From a virus, in the IMG/VR virus record IMGVR_UViG_3300020394_000862, positions 1 to 64,000 of that record: a stretch of 64,000 nt of DNA, one strand, 5' to 3'. The notes under the pieces are model-generated. The model was not told where the DNA came from and ran no database searches. It was given only the letters and a program-made list of their open reading frames with translations. Numbering within the stretch: the first letter of the stretch is position 1; the number at the start of each line of letters is the position of its first letter. Position numbers and translations under genes: made by a program. Below are positions 33,418-41,376 of this stretch, piece after piece.

Positions 33418-34515
33418 TTAAGCTTGCTCTTCTTCGTCGGCGCCAAAGTTTTCTTCAGCGTCAGCTAGGCTTGCTTTATCTTCCAGTTCTTGCACTTTAA
33501 GGAACAACTGAAGTAAGTGTTCCATATTGGCAGGCTCTTTCCACTGTTTACGGCGCAGCTTAAATTCTTCGCCAGTTTCCATATCAACAGCAGTGTAATA
33601 AGCACCGGATCGTTTAAGAAGCTGTTGAGCTTCCATAAACTCAAATACACCAGAGTAAGGATCCATGCCAGTCTCATAAGGAATGTAGACCGTAACGTCT
33701 TCGAAAGGCTTAGCGTAGCGGGTTTTGATTACACGACACTTGGATCGTATACCCATAACTTGGCTAACTTTGTTACCTTCGGCGTCTTCTTTAAGTTTCA
33801 TTTTGTTCATTGCAACAATAATGGAACTCGCAAAAACAACCATTTTACCACCGGAAATTTTAGGATCCGGATCAAACATATCTTGCGAATCGTATACGTG
33901 GTTCGTACAAACTACACCAACGTTATACGGTGCAATCAAGTTTGTGGTAGTACGGATAAGCGCGGTTAGTGCTTTCGCTTTACGACCCAAGTCGCCTTTA
34001 AGATCGCCTTTCTGGAACTGATCTTTGTCTGTAGGAGTAAGTAACATACCCAAGCTGTCTACAACAAATAGTACAGGTGGTTGTTCTTTGACGGGTTTGT
34101 CGCCGTGTTCTGCCTTATAACCAGCAACGAACTCGTTGATAATTTTGGCAACTTCGTCGATCATAGCCACGCCGATACGTAACAACTTGTCAGGGTCAGT
34201 ATCCACGCCTACTGCTTTAAGCCACTCTTCATCTAGCGCGTTTTCTGAATCTAACAAGATTACGAATGCGCCCTGGGCTTGTGCATTACGCGCAAGGTTG
34301 CCGGATGCGATATACGACTTACCGGAACCTGACTCACCAGCCAACATGGTAATTTTACCGAACGGGATGCCTTTGTTGAAATTGCCTGAGATCAGATAAT
34401 TCAACATGTAACAGCCGGTTGATACCCACGTTACTGGATCCTGAAACCCTGTATTAATACCGGGTACGGCTTTAGTAATGTCCTTACTGAATTTGGAGAT
34501 ATCGATAGGTTTCAT
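33418..34515 (-). CDS. uvsX: RecA-like recombinase UvsX
   Basis: 365 residues, as T4 UvsX (391). Walker A is AGESGSGKS (59-67), Walker B-like LFVVDSLGML, and the LDSENALDEEW and NHVYDSQDMF-x-P-x-x-x-SGGKM (DNA-binding loop region) segments are characteristic. It promotes strand exchange for recombination-dependent replication and repair with gp32 and UvsY. The C-terminus is acidic. No clear Shine-Dalgarno precedes the ATG, only an A/T-rich leader of about 18 bases, so its translation may be controlled differently from its neighbours. Confidence 0.96.
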   Translation of the reverse strand: MKPIDISKFSKDITKAVPGINTGFQDPVTWVSTGCYMLNYLISGNFNKGIPFGKITMLAGESGSGKSYIASGNLARNAQAQGAFVILLDSENALDEEWLKAVGVDTDPDKLLRIGVAMIDEVAKIINEFVAGYKAEHGDKPVKEQPPVLFVVDSLGMLLTPTDKDQFQKGDLKGDLGRKAKALTALIRTTTNLIAPYNVGVVCTNHVYDSQDMFDPDPKISGGKMVVFASSIIVAMNKMKLKEDAEGNKVSQVMGIRSKCRVIKTRYAKPFEDVTVYIPYETGMDPYSGVFEFMEAQQLLKRSGAYYTAVDMETGEEFKLRRKQWKEPANMEHLLQLFLKVQELEDKASLADAEENFGADEEEQA

Positions 34516-34552
34516 ATTATTGTTTTTATTGTAACCTGTGTGTATGAAAGTC

Positions 34553-34576
34553 GGCAGAGGTTTTTACACCCCTGCC
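34553..34576 (-). terminator. Hairpin between gene 32 and uvsX
   Basis: GGCAGAGG (34553-34560) / CCCCTGCC (34569-34576), eight pairs with one G-U in minus-strand RNA. It lies 8 bp past the gene 32 stop and is followed by GACTTTC, a weak U-run. It may attenuate read-through so that gp32 exceeds UvsX. Confidence 0.4.
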
Positions 34577-34583
34577 CATGATA

Positions 34584-35627
34584 TTAGTTTTGGCGAGAAC
34601 GGATCTTAGCCAGAATATCATTTACGCTAGAGTCAGAACTAGACGGTGCAGCCGGGGCAGCTGGTGCCGGCGTAGCGCTTGCAGCAGGTGCTGGGCGTGA
34701 CTCTTGGCGTGGTTCAGCAGTAGAAGGTTTAAACGGAGGAGCATCGTCTGTTTTAGCTGACTGAGCAGGGGCAGCTGGCGTAGACGGAGCCTGTTTAGTA
34801 CCTTGTTCTGAGTTGTTCGACTCAGTTTTCAATCCATAAGGACGGAAGTGTTCACCCCAACGAGAAGGGTCATACGGTTCGCCACTTACACTTGCTTCAA
34901 ACATTTCTTTAATGATTAACAAGTCCTCGTCAGACGGAACCTTAGGAAGCAATGTATTCAGATCTTTAAGCTCGTAGTTCTGAATTGCATCCATGTGCTC
35001 TTGACTAAGCGCAGACTCGTTACGAGACCAGTTTGACGTGGTGTAATCAGCGTATTGGCCGTTCTTAGTTTTCTTTATAACAAAGTTTGTACCGTTGTTA
35101 TAGTCAGTTGGCGTGTGAAGCATATCAGGGTCAAGTAGTCCCTCGCGCACATTCTTGAATATTTGCGAGTTAATATTGAATTGTCTGATAGGGTTCTCAG
35201 GCGGCTGTTCTTCATTAGTTGGATCTTGTAAAACAAAACCCTGCATAATATAAGAACGTTTCTTCCAGTACTTGCGTGCTAGGCTATCCATATCAGTGTT
35301 AAACCACGATGATACTTCACGACTAACAGGGCAAGATCTGCCGTCATTGTACATTTCAACACAAGGAACCTGTACGATAAAAGGTTTACCCTTGTTAAAG
35401 TCCGGTTGGCCAAGCACCGAAGAAAACTCAAGCTTGATCATTTGCTTTTCACGCCAGAAATAGACGTTGTCGGCATTTGCATCAGGAAGGAATCTTACTT
35501 CAATACGGGAATCGTCAGGAGCATCCCAGTGACGATAAAGTGGGCTTGGTCCACGTGATGAACCTTGGTTGTCTTTTTGAGCGGCAGCACGTTGTAGACG
35601 TGCACGAATTTCATTAATATCCGGCAT
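34584..35627 (-). CDS. 32: Single-stranded DNA-binding protein gp32
   Basis: 347 residues (T4 gp32 301). N-terminal LQRAAAQ basic segment for cooperativity, then an OB-fold core with aromatic residues (VYFWREKQMIKLEF, YWKKRSYIMQGFVLQD, FVIKKT). Instead of the T4 zinc ligands H64-C77-C86-C90 only C89 and C99 are visible, so the zinc site is probably degenerate. A long Pro/Ala/Ser linker (~275-330) leads to a SVNDILAKIRSRQN tail, less acidic than in T4. It coats single-stranded DNA in replication, recombination and repair. Its leader carries five phased repeats that may bind gp32 itself. Confidence 0.92.
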   Translation of the reverse strand: MPDINEIRARLQRAAAQKDNQGSSRGPSPLYRHWDAPDDSRIEVRFLPDANADNVYFWREKQMIKLEFSSVLGQPDFNKGKPFIVQVPCVEMYNDGRSCPVSREVSSWFNTDMDSLARKYWKKRSYIMQGFVLQDPTNEEQPPENPIRQFNINSQIFKNVREGLLDPDMLHTPTDYNNGTNFVIKKTKNGQYADYTTSNWSRNESALSQEHMDAIQNYELKDLNTLLPKVPSDEDLLIIKEMFEASVSGEPYDPSRWGEHFRPYGLKTESNNSEQGTKQAPSTPAAPAQSAKTDDAPPFKPSTAEPRQESRPAPAASATPAPAAPAAPSSSDSSVNDILAKIRSRQN

Positions 35628-35660
35628 TTTACGATACTCTTAATTTATTTTTATTGTTAT

Positions 35661-35725
35661 AATTTACGGCTATCTAATTTACGAAACAAAATTTACGATT
35701 CAAAATTTACGATTCAAAATTTACA
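35661..35725 (-). repeat. Five phased AATTTAC repeats in the gene 32 leader
   Basis: On the plus strand AATTTACG or AATTTACA begins at 35661, 35676, 35690, 35704 and 35718, a spacing of 15, 14, 14 and 14. The mRNA reads (C/U)GUAAAUU repeatedly, A/U-rich and without pairing potential. Two units are longer identical copies (AAAATTTACGATTC). It lies in the ~120-nt leader between the promoter at 35756-35785 and the gp32 start. Confidence 0.9.
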
Positions 35726-35755
35726 TTTTCATTTAGTGCCATAATGAGCAAGTTC

Positions 35756-35785
35756 ATTGTAGCACTGTCTTTATTTAGTTGTCAA
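35756..35785 (-). promoter_or_regulatory. 32: Strong extended -10 promoter of the gene 32 operon
   Basis: TTGACA (35785-35780) and TGC-TACAAT (-10 at 35761-35756) with an 18-bp spacer on the minus strand. A CTAAATA late-type motif (35772-35778) lies inside the spacer, so early and late transcription could use nearly the same start. Confidence 0.8.
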
Positions 35786-35796
35786 GGATAATTTTT

Positions 35797-35824
35797 GTTA
35801 GAAAAGTTTTCACTTTTTTCTAAC
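35797..35824. other. Inverted repeat before the gene 32 promoter
   Basis: GTTAGAAAA (35797-35805) / TTTTCTAAC (35816-35824), nine perfect pairs with a ten-base loop, just upstream of the -35 of gene 32. Neither strand has a following U-run in the right place for a classical terminator, so its role is open. Confidence 0.5.
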
Positions 35825-35840
35825 AGGGAGGTGGATTGAA

Positions 35841-35863
35841 GAAAGGCAGCGTATAGCTGCCTT
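35841..35863 (-). terminator. Intrinsic terminator of the terminase operon
   Basis: AAGGCAGC (35843-35850) / GCTGCCTT (35856-35863), eight pairs with a five-base loop; the minus strand continues TTTCTTC. It lies 4 bp past the stop at 35867. Confidence 0.7.
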
Positions 35864-35866
35864 GTA

Positions 35867-36970
35867 TTACTTTACTTTGTCTGCTAGTTCGCCTTTGGCA
35901 AGTGACACTATTGCTTTACGACGTTTCTCGTCATAACTGTCCCAGACTTCTTCGATTGCTTGTCGTACGGACTTGTAGAACACATCGCTGGATTCTTCCA
36001 TCTCTTTCATTACGAAATCGAACTCGTCGCCTGCGTCTTCAAACATAAACGACTTGGGGAGGATGCCCTTCTTTTCCTTCTTAACTTTCTCGCTAACCAT
36101 AGCAATAATGTTTTCAGGTGTTTTGTATCTACGTATGATGCCAGAGACTTTGCGACTATAAGGTGCTCTATCAGCTACGCCGCCTGTGGCAACTGCGCCC
36201 GCTGTTATAGTTTCCTGCAAGCTTGCAATAATATCCGACACTTCGCCGTCAGTACCTACTTTTAAAAAGTCTTGTATTTGGCCGTTGATATCCTTTGCAG
36301 CTTTAGTCGCAAGGTTGTACTCAACCGGATCCTTTTTGCGGATAAAGTTTCTGTACTGGCCTATCATACGTATGCGCTCAGACGCCTCGTATAACGATTC
36401 AGCTATATCATCGCTGTACTCGCCGCCTACTTCTAAATGCTTAGCGATAGCGCGTGCGCCCATAACATGTGGCCATGGCATCATGTACTTTTTGCCATGT
36501 GACGTTATTTCAATCTCACGTAGCTTAGACATGCGTGATTGGGCATTGTCGTTTACTGCACTAGTATGGCGGTAAGTGATTACTGTGTTTTCGCCAACTT
36601 TTTGATAGCTGGTTTTGGTCTTGCCGTACATGCTACTGAACATTTTAGATTCAGTAATTTCTTGTGCGAAGTCTTTAGGCACGATGCTCTTCCCGAATAC
36701 TTTTAAGTTAAATGACTTTCTGTTTTGGTGGGCAAGTGTTTTAAGGGAGTCAATGATATCTTCTATATCAGTAAGCTGCACCTCAGTACCCTTGTTTAAC
36801 TCCACCATGTCTTCACTAACGTAAACCATAATATTAGGCTTTTCTATAAAGAAACGAACAGCTGAGTCGGCTGTCATTACTTGCTTGCCGTCTTGGTCAA
36901 ATAGTGATATATTGTTGTACTTAGAGTGCAATAGTTTGAACACTTTAAGTGAGATTTCTGATTGTACCAT
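35867..36970 (-). CDS. Unknown protein downstream of the terminase
   Basis: 367 residues, mixed alpha/beta in the N-terminal half (MVQSEISLKVFKLLHSKYNNISLFDQDG), then a long helical region with KKYMMPWPHVMGARAIAKHL. A protein of this size and order follows the large terminase in some T4-like phages, possibly structural, but I know no function. No enzyme motif is seen. Confidence 0.6.
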   Translation of the reverse strand: MVQSEISLKVFKLLHSKYNNISLFDQDGKQVMTADSAVRFFIEKPNIMVYVSEDMVELNKGTEVQLTDIEDIIDSLKTLAHQNRKSFNLKVFGKSIVPKDFAQEITESKMFSSMYGKTKTSYQKVGENTVITYRHTSAVNDNAQSRMSKLREIEITSHGKKYMMPWPHVMGARAIAKHLEVGGEYSDDIAESLYEASERIRMIGQYRNFIRKKDPVEYNLATKAAKDINGQIQDFLKVGTDGEVSDIIASLQETITAGAVATGGVADRAPYSRKVSGIIRRYKTPENIIAMVSEKVKKEKKGILPKSFMFEDAGDEFDFVMKEMEESSDVFYKSVRQAIEEVWDSYDEKRRKAIVSLAKGELADKVK

Positions 36971-36992
36971 AATTTTTGCCGTTTTCCTTTAT

Positions 36993-38528
36993 TTATAAGA
37001 TCCCAAGGGGCATAGGTTCCTCAAACGATTCTTCGTCCATATAGCCCGTGACAGCATCCATGATCTCGTCGTCCCACTTACTTATTACGTCAATAATACG
37101 TACAGCCAGAAGAAGTGACAGAACTAGATCATCGTGGTTTCCGTCTTTGGCTTTGTACGTAGCGCCTGAACTAACGAATGTTTTAAATTCACCGATAAGG
37201 AACTTACTAAACACCTGAAGCGTGTCGCTCTCTATCCACGACTTCATCTTGGCACAGTACTCTAGTTTGCTGCGGTTAGTTAGTGTAAATCCTTTACGCT
37301 TGCCGCCTTGTGCTGAAACAAAAATACCGGGTATGTTTTCTTCGCCCATTGCACGGATTACTGATAAGCCAGCCTCACCTAACGTATTGTTTTCTAAACT
37401 CCAATAAATCTCGTTGGCACCTGCTTCATCAAGTGTTTCACATATGTGCCGCAACATACCGACTTGCTTTTCAATTATAGTACGCTTAGATTGCCACTCA
37501 GCTATTTGTTCCATACTCGGCAACTCAATAACCTGTATAGCAGCGAAGTCGCCGCCAGTACCCATGCTAGGATCCAAGGCAACTACGTAATCCATGCCCT
37601 CGGCCGGTGTGTTAAACCAACGTATTGTGCCTTCTTTATAAAGCGGATCAATATGCTCCCAGTCAAACATGAACTTAGGACTAATAAGAGTTTCGTCAAA
37701 CGATATGAACTGGTTCTCGTGCTCACGTTTGAATCGCTCTTCGCCGATTTTGTTGAATTCTTCATGGTACCAATCCTCGTCGCGATCAGGATGTTCGCGC
37801 CAATCAGCAAAGTATGGTCTAAATCCGTTAATACCGACTGGACGCTCGTTGCCGTTGTCGTCTATTAACTTGTTAGCCTGACGCCAAATTTCAGAGAACT
37901 GGTCTTCGTCGTTGTTCGGTGTAGATGTGATTATACATTTACCACCTGTTGATAACGTCGGCGATAGTGCTGTCCAGAATTCTTTAGCGATACGGGGCTG
38001 TACGAATGCAAATTCATCCATGTATACCAATGATATTGACAAACCACGACCTGAGTTCTCAGTTGTTGCCTGCGCCACGATACGAGAGCCATTGTCAAAT
38101 TCTATGGAGTGCTTGTTGTACGCTACTACGCCGCTTCGCACGTAGTCCGGACAGTTTTCGTAGCCGTATCTTATACGGTGCATGATCTCTTTAGCGCCGT
38201 CGTGTTTGTTAGATACGATCAATATCATACTGTCAGGCACAAACATAGCATACCAAAGAAGATAGGCAGCCGCTATCGTGGACTTACCCATCTGCCTTGA
38301 TACGAGACTTATAGAGCTTCGATAGTTGTGATAGCTATCAATCAACCCGTACTGGAAGTCAAAAGGCTTAAGCTTCATTGACCCTTTAGTAGGGTGCTGT
38401 ATCTGAAAATAGTTTTCAATAAAATGAAGATGTCCGTTATCCGGGTTGCCGCACTTTACAAGCTCACCTAACTGTGCTTTAGTATAGGCCGTTTTAGAGT
38501 GCGGGGTTTTTACTAACGCATCAGACAT
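36993..38528 (-). CDS. 17: Terminase large subunit gp17
   Basis: 511 residues. ATPase: Walker A-like SRQMGKST (77-84), Walker B VYMDEF (D171, E172) and the coupling motif ITSTPNN. Nuclease: LDPSMGTGGDF (first metal Asp), SLENN (glutamate) and NHDDLVLS (last Asp pair). It is the packaging motor and headful nuclease, acting at the portal. It lies last-but-one in the operon that starts with the small subunit, and begins right after the 139-residue gene (one base apart). Confidence 0.96.
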   Translation of the reverse strand: MSDALVKTPHSKTAYTKAQLGELVKCGNPDNGHLHFIENYFQIQHPTKGSMKLKPFDFQYGLIDSYHNYRSSISLVSRQMGKSTIAAAYLLWYAMFVPDSMILIVSNKHDGAKEIMHRIRYGYENCPDYVRSGVVAYNKHSIEFDNGSRIVAQATTENSGRGLSISLVYMDEFAFVQPRIAKEFWTALSPTLSTGGKCIITSTPNNDEDQFSEIWRQANKLIDDNGNERPVGINGFRPYFADWREHPDRDEDWYHEEFNKIGEERFKREHENQFISFDETLISPKFMFDWEHIDPLYKEGTIRWFNTPAEGMDYVVALDPSMGTGGDFAAIQVIELPSMEQIAEWQSKRTIIEKQVGMLRHICETLDEAGANEIYWSLENNTLGEAGLSVIRAMGEENIPGIFVSAQGGKRKGFTLTNRSKLEYCAKMKSWIESDTLQVFSKFLIGEFKTFVSSGATYKAKDGNHDDLVLSLLLAVRIIDVISKWDDEIMDAVTGYMDEESFEEPMPLGIL

Positions 38529-38948
38529 TTAAACCTCGTACTTTTTGGATGTGGTTTTGAAATTAGACTTGCGCATAACAGTCTTAGCGAATAAAGTCCA
38601 CTGCTTCTTGCGGCGGTCAAAGTCAATTACAAACGGACCGTTTAAATCCGTTTCTTTGTCGTGTATTACGCCCTGTTCGCTTTTGCGGATCGTGGAAAAA
38701 TCTGACCCGTAGTCGCGCTGGGCTTTACCAAACATTTTAAAAAGTTCGCCGGTTGTTATTTGCTTTTTGTTGCGCTGGTCGTTTACTCTATCAAGGAAAT
38801 GGCGAGTGAACTCAATATCTAGACCATGCTTCGCATAAAGCTGATCTAGATATTTTTCAAGCTCATCAAGCTCTGACTTAGTGATAGGTCTGTCCGGCGG
38901 CGTGCTGGTAAACTCGTATAGCGGATTAAGAACTTCACTTATTCGCAC
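38529..38948 (-). CDS. Unknown protein in the terminase operon
   Basis: 139 residues. HGLDIEFTRHFLDRVNDQRN, then LNGPFVIDFDRRKKQW, then LFAKTVMRKSNFKTT. The alternating alpha/beta form with conserved F-T-x-H-F-x-x-R is that of a phage conserved family of unknown role; a RelE-like barrel is conceivable, but I would not call it a toxin. It is sandwiched between genes for the two terminase subunits. Confidence 0.65.
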   Translation of the reverse strand: MRISEVLNPLYEFTSTPPDRPITKSELDELEKYLDQLYAKHGLDIEFTRHFLDRVNDQRNKKQITTGELFKMFGKAQRDYGSDFSTIRKSEQGVIHDKETDLNGPFVIDFDRRKKQWTLFAKTVMRKSNFKTTSKKYEV

Positions 38949-38950
38949 AG

Positions 38951-39598
38951 TTACGCTCCTGGATCAGGATTATCTACACTTGAAAACAGGCTTATGCCTT
39001 CAGGCGCATTAGGGCGAGCAGTATAAGAACTTTCTACGCTGTCGCGCTCTTCGTCGTATGTTGCAATATCACGCTCAAATCCAGACGTTTCCTTGTTCAT
39101 GTCATATTTGCTCAGCTTGAAATGCTCAGGATGTTCGTACTCAGCAACCTCCACAACTTCAGGATCAGTTTGTGGAATCTCGTCGTCTTGTATTTCGTGT
39201 GACACTTTAGGTACATATTCGCTGTCGTCATCTTCGCACATAACTGGCGGTGTAGCGCGTGCGTGCACGTCTACTACTAAGTGCAAGTTGGTCTCGTCCA
39301 TTCGTAGCGCATGATTAAGATGGCGACGAATTTCATCATTGGTTGACGGGTACTTGACCACATATTTGCAGTGCGTAACAAACGTTGGACCTAGATTAGG
39401 GAATGCCGGATGGCATGTAACTACTGGTGTCTCACTATACCCAGTTGATTCAACGATATCTAGCTTAGAGATTATTGCTTCGATAACCTCTTCGATATCG
39501 TCTTCCATGTGCACGTTTGCTAGCTTTACTTGCACCTCATATGTTTTGTTAGATTCACCCAAGTAATCTGAAAATTTTCGTGTAAAATTAAGACTCAT
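38951..39598 (-). CDS. Unknown protein in the terminase operon
   Basis: 215 residues from the ATG at 39598 (MSLNFTRKFSDYLGESNK); an ATG four codons earlier sits on the only AGGG, so the later start is preferred. The N-terminal ~130 residues look like an alpha/beta fold with YEVQVKLANVHMEDDIEEVI and GPTFVTHCKYVVKY. The C-terminal ~85 residues are acidic and probably disordered. It overlaps the small terminase gene by 11 bp. Unknown function; packaging or head role by context. Confidence 0.65.
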   Translation of the reverse strand: MSLNFTRKFSDYLGESNKTYEVQVKLANVHMEDDIEEVIEAIISKLDIVESTGYSETPVVTCHPAFPNLGPTFVTHCKYVVKYPSTNDEIRRHLNHALRMDETNLHLVVDVHARATPPVMCEDDDSEYVPKVSHEIQDDEIPQTDPEVVEVAEYEHPEHFKLSKYDMNKETSGFERDIATYDEERDSVESSYTARPNAPEGISLFSSVDNPDPGA

Positions 39599-40079
39599 TC
39601 TTCGCAGCATCCCTGATTTGCTTTAATATTTCTTCACGGTCTAACGTAACACCGTCGCCGCCCTGTCCCTTACTAGGGTCTACATCATTATCTAGCTTGG
39701 CTTTTTTCATTAGCATGTCTAAGATTTTAAGCTTTCTGTCTGCCTTAGCCGAAGAGCTATCGTGTGCAATCTTTAGCATAGTTGCCGCGACTTCAAACAT
39801 ACGCCCAGCAGCGTTGTCGTTTACTTGCAAGCCTAGGTCCATCAAGTCTTTAAAAGACTGCATGGCCTTAGCCGAGATCTGATTCATCTCTTCCTCGTGT
39901 TCTTCTAGCCCGTTTATATTAGGCAAGCTAACGTCGAGTTTCTCCATTGCACTTAAACGATCAACCAACTCTTGCTTGGTTTCTTTTGAATTAGATATAA
40001 CTTCTTTATCGTCTATAATATCTCGTAAATCGCTTGCCGGCATCATGTCTAAGGATTCTTCTACTTTTTTGTTTAGCAT
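39588..40079 (-). CDS. 16: Terminase small subunit gp16
   Basis: 163 residues from the ATG at 40079 (MLNKKVEESLDMMPA), with GGTGG five bases upstream. The central region KAMQSFKDLMDLGLQVND, then AGRMFEVAATMLKIAHDS, then AKADRKLKILDMLMKKAKLD matches the helical oligomerisation core of T4-like gp16. It recognises concatemeric phage DNA and stimulates gp17. A CTAAATA motif at 40104-40110 precedes it, so the terminase operon is probably late. Confidence 0.85.
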   Translation of the reverse strand: MLNKKVEESLDMMPASDLRDIIDDKEVISNSKETKQELVDRLSAMEKLDVSLPNINGLEEHEEEMNQISAKAMQSFKDLMDLGLQVNDNAAGRMFEVAATMLKIAHDSSSAKADRKLKILDMLMKKAKLDNDVDPSKGQGGDGVTLDREEILKQIRDAAKNES

Positions 40080-40103
40080 TACTACCACCAGATTTATTTC
40101 TTT

Positions 40104-40110
40104 TATTTAG
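40104..40110 (-). promoter_or_regulatory. Late-type promoter motif CTAAATA
   Basis: ACTAAATAAAA on the minus strand, 25 bp before the gp16 start at 40079; heads the terminase operon that ends at 35841-35863. Confidence 0.5.
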
Positions 40111-40120
40111 TTAAAATGTG

Positions 40121-40149
40121 TTGACAACATGATCGGCTGGTGCAATACT
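40121..40149 (+). promoter_or_regulatory. Sigma-70-like promoter of the plus-strand island gene
   Basis: TTGACA (40121-40126), 17-bp spacer ending TGC, then AATACT (40144-40149; 4/6 with an extended TGn). The predicted leader to the ATG at 40286 is ~130 nt. The rest of 40089-40285 holds no gene I can support. Confidence 0.5.
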
Positions 40150-40285
40150 ACGCTTGAAATGACTTATCCAACTACGGTATTAATTGTGGTTGTAGAGCAT
40201 CGAAGGATGCAACTGGCGCAGAATTAGGATTCGTATGCCAAAATAATTTATTGTAAACTTATCAAATCCCATGAGGAACTATAGT

Positions 40286-40891
40286 ATGTCAAAACGTGAC
40301 GTTATTAACGAAATGATCAAAGACCGCGCAGCTTATATTGAAGGAAAAACACCTGTTCGTATTGCTGGGCTTGAATCAATCCACGCTGTGGTTTATATTT
40401 CTGACGACCCAGAAAACAAAAAATTCCAAGCAGCTATGTTCCAAGGTAAGCGTGCAACACCTGACGCGTTTTTTGCATATGATAGCGCAGAAGTTCGCGA
40501 CGCACGTATTAACGATTGGGTCAAGCCACTAGCCGAGCGTGTTGCACGTAAGGAAGCTAAAAAGCTTGAAACTCGTGCTAAGCGCATGAAACCGCTAGGC
40601 ATTTCTAAAGGTGAAGTGTTCTATACAGCCGAAGAAGGTCCAGCGACATTTTACGAAGTTACCGGACTAAAAGGTCCTACTGGCATCAAGCTACGCCGTA
40701 TTAAGTCTGAGACAATTTCACCGAATACGTTTGTTCCTGTTCCAGGCAAGTTCGACGGTGACGAAATGATTTATAACGTTGAAACCCGTAAGCTTACCGC
40801 CCAAGTTAATGGCCAAACTGCACAGCGCCTTAACTCAACCGGTACTGGTAAATCACGAGCGTTTGATTCAGTTTACACTACTAACGCGTAA
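40286..40891 (+). CDS. Unknown protein with own promoter and terminator
   Basis: 201 residues from the ATG at 40286 (MSKRDVINEMIKDRAAYIEG); GAGGA lies eight bases before it, within an earlier ATG codon at 40271 that is therefore unlikely to be the start. Alpha/beta N-terminus (ESIHAVVYISDDPENKKFQ), a Lys/Arg-rich helix (ERVARKEAKKLETRAKRMKP) and a C-terminus rich in Thr and Ser. No family recognised. It is the only plus-strand gene in a 17-kb minus-strand region, with a sigma-70-type promoter and a strong terminator: a moron-like insertion by layout. Confidence 0.65.
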   Translation: MSKRDVINEMIKDRAAYIEGKTPVRIAGLESIHAVVYISDDPENKKFQAAMFQGKRATPDAFFAYDSAEVRDARINDWVKPLAERVARKEAKKLETRAKRMKPLGISKGEVFYTAEEGPATFYEVTGLKGPTGIKLRRIKSETISPNTFVPVPGKFDGDEMIYNVETRKLTAQVNGQTAQRLNSTGTGKSRAFDSVYTTNA

Positions 40892-40904
40892 TTATACACA
40901 TACG

Positions 40905-40933
40905 AAAACAGGGCTTATCCGAAGCCCTGTTTT
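40905..40933 (+). terminator. Bidirectional terminator between convergent genes
   Basis: AAAACAGGGCTT (40905-40916) / AAGCCCTGTTTT (40922-40933), twelve perfect pairs, five-base loop. It serves the plus-strand gene ending at 40891 and contains the stop codon of gp4 (40915-40917) on the other strand. Confidence 0.9.
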
Positions 40934-41376
40934 TTTCTTTTTGTTCCACTCTTCTTCCCGAACAACTGATCCTCAGTTAATATCCGAAAAGTTATTCCGC
41001 GCATTTTGCTGAAGTTACTTGCTGCCTCCCATTTTGCTGCATTGATAACTTGCTGTGTTTTATCGTTTTTACTTTTTGCACGACTTTCGTGTGTCTGACT
41101 AGCGGGTTTTATTTCAATCAAATCCACTACAACAGAGCCGTCAGCTTTCGTATACTTTATTAGAAAGTCAGGAATGTAGTTAGCGGGGCGGCCAGTTTGG
41201 GGGTTGACATAAGGTATTTTTATAGGTTCGGATGCCCATTCAAGTACAGATGGGTGGTGATCCAACGTGTGCATGAATCCCCTTTCCCACGAAGATCTAT
41301 ATGTAGGGCGCTTATTACCGACATACTTTTCGGTATTTTGTACTTCGTATATACCTTGACTAAATCGGTTTCTCAT
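40915..41376 (-). CDS. 4: Head completion protein gp4 (PD-(D/E)XK fold)
   Basis: 153 residues from the ATG at 41376, in a TGATG junction. The protein begins RNRFSQGIYEVQN, has YRSSWERGFMHTLD, then IPDFLIKY and VVDLIEIKPASQ, the TnsA-like nuclease core seen in T4 gp4 (gp50/65). T4 gp4 is added to packaged heads and may trim or seal DNA ends so that tails can attach. T4 gene order also places gene 4 among tail genes. The C-terminus is basic (KKSGTKRKKQGFG). Confidence 0.85.
   Translation of the reverse strand: MRNRFSQGIYEVQNTEKYVGNKRPTYRSSWERGFMHTLDHHPSVLEWASEPIKIPYVNPQTGRPANYIPDFLIKYTKADGSVVVDLIEIKPASQTHESRAKSKNDKTQQVINAAKWEAASNFSKMRGITFRILTEDQLFGKKSGTKRKKQGFG

Noticed and set aside
35661-35725. 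CRISPR-like array
   Set aside because: Repeats are only 7-8 bases with 6-7 base gaps, inside a 5' leader; no cas genes anywhere.
38529-38948. RelE-type toxin in the terminase operon
   Set aside because: Only a loose alpha/beta resemblance; no antitoxin partner, and the gene is embedded in a conserved packaging operon.
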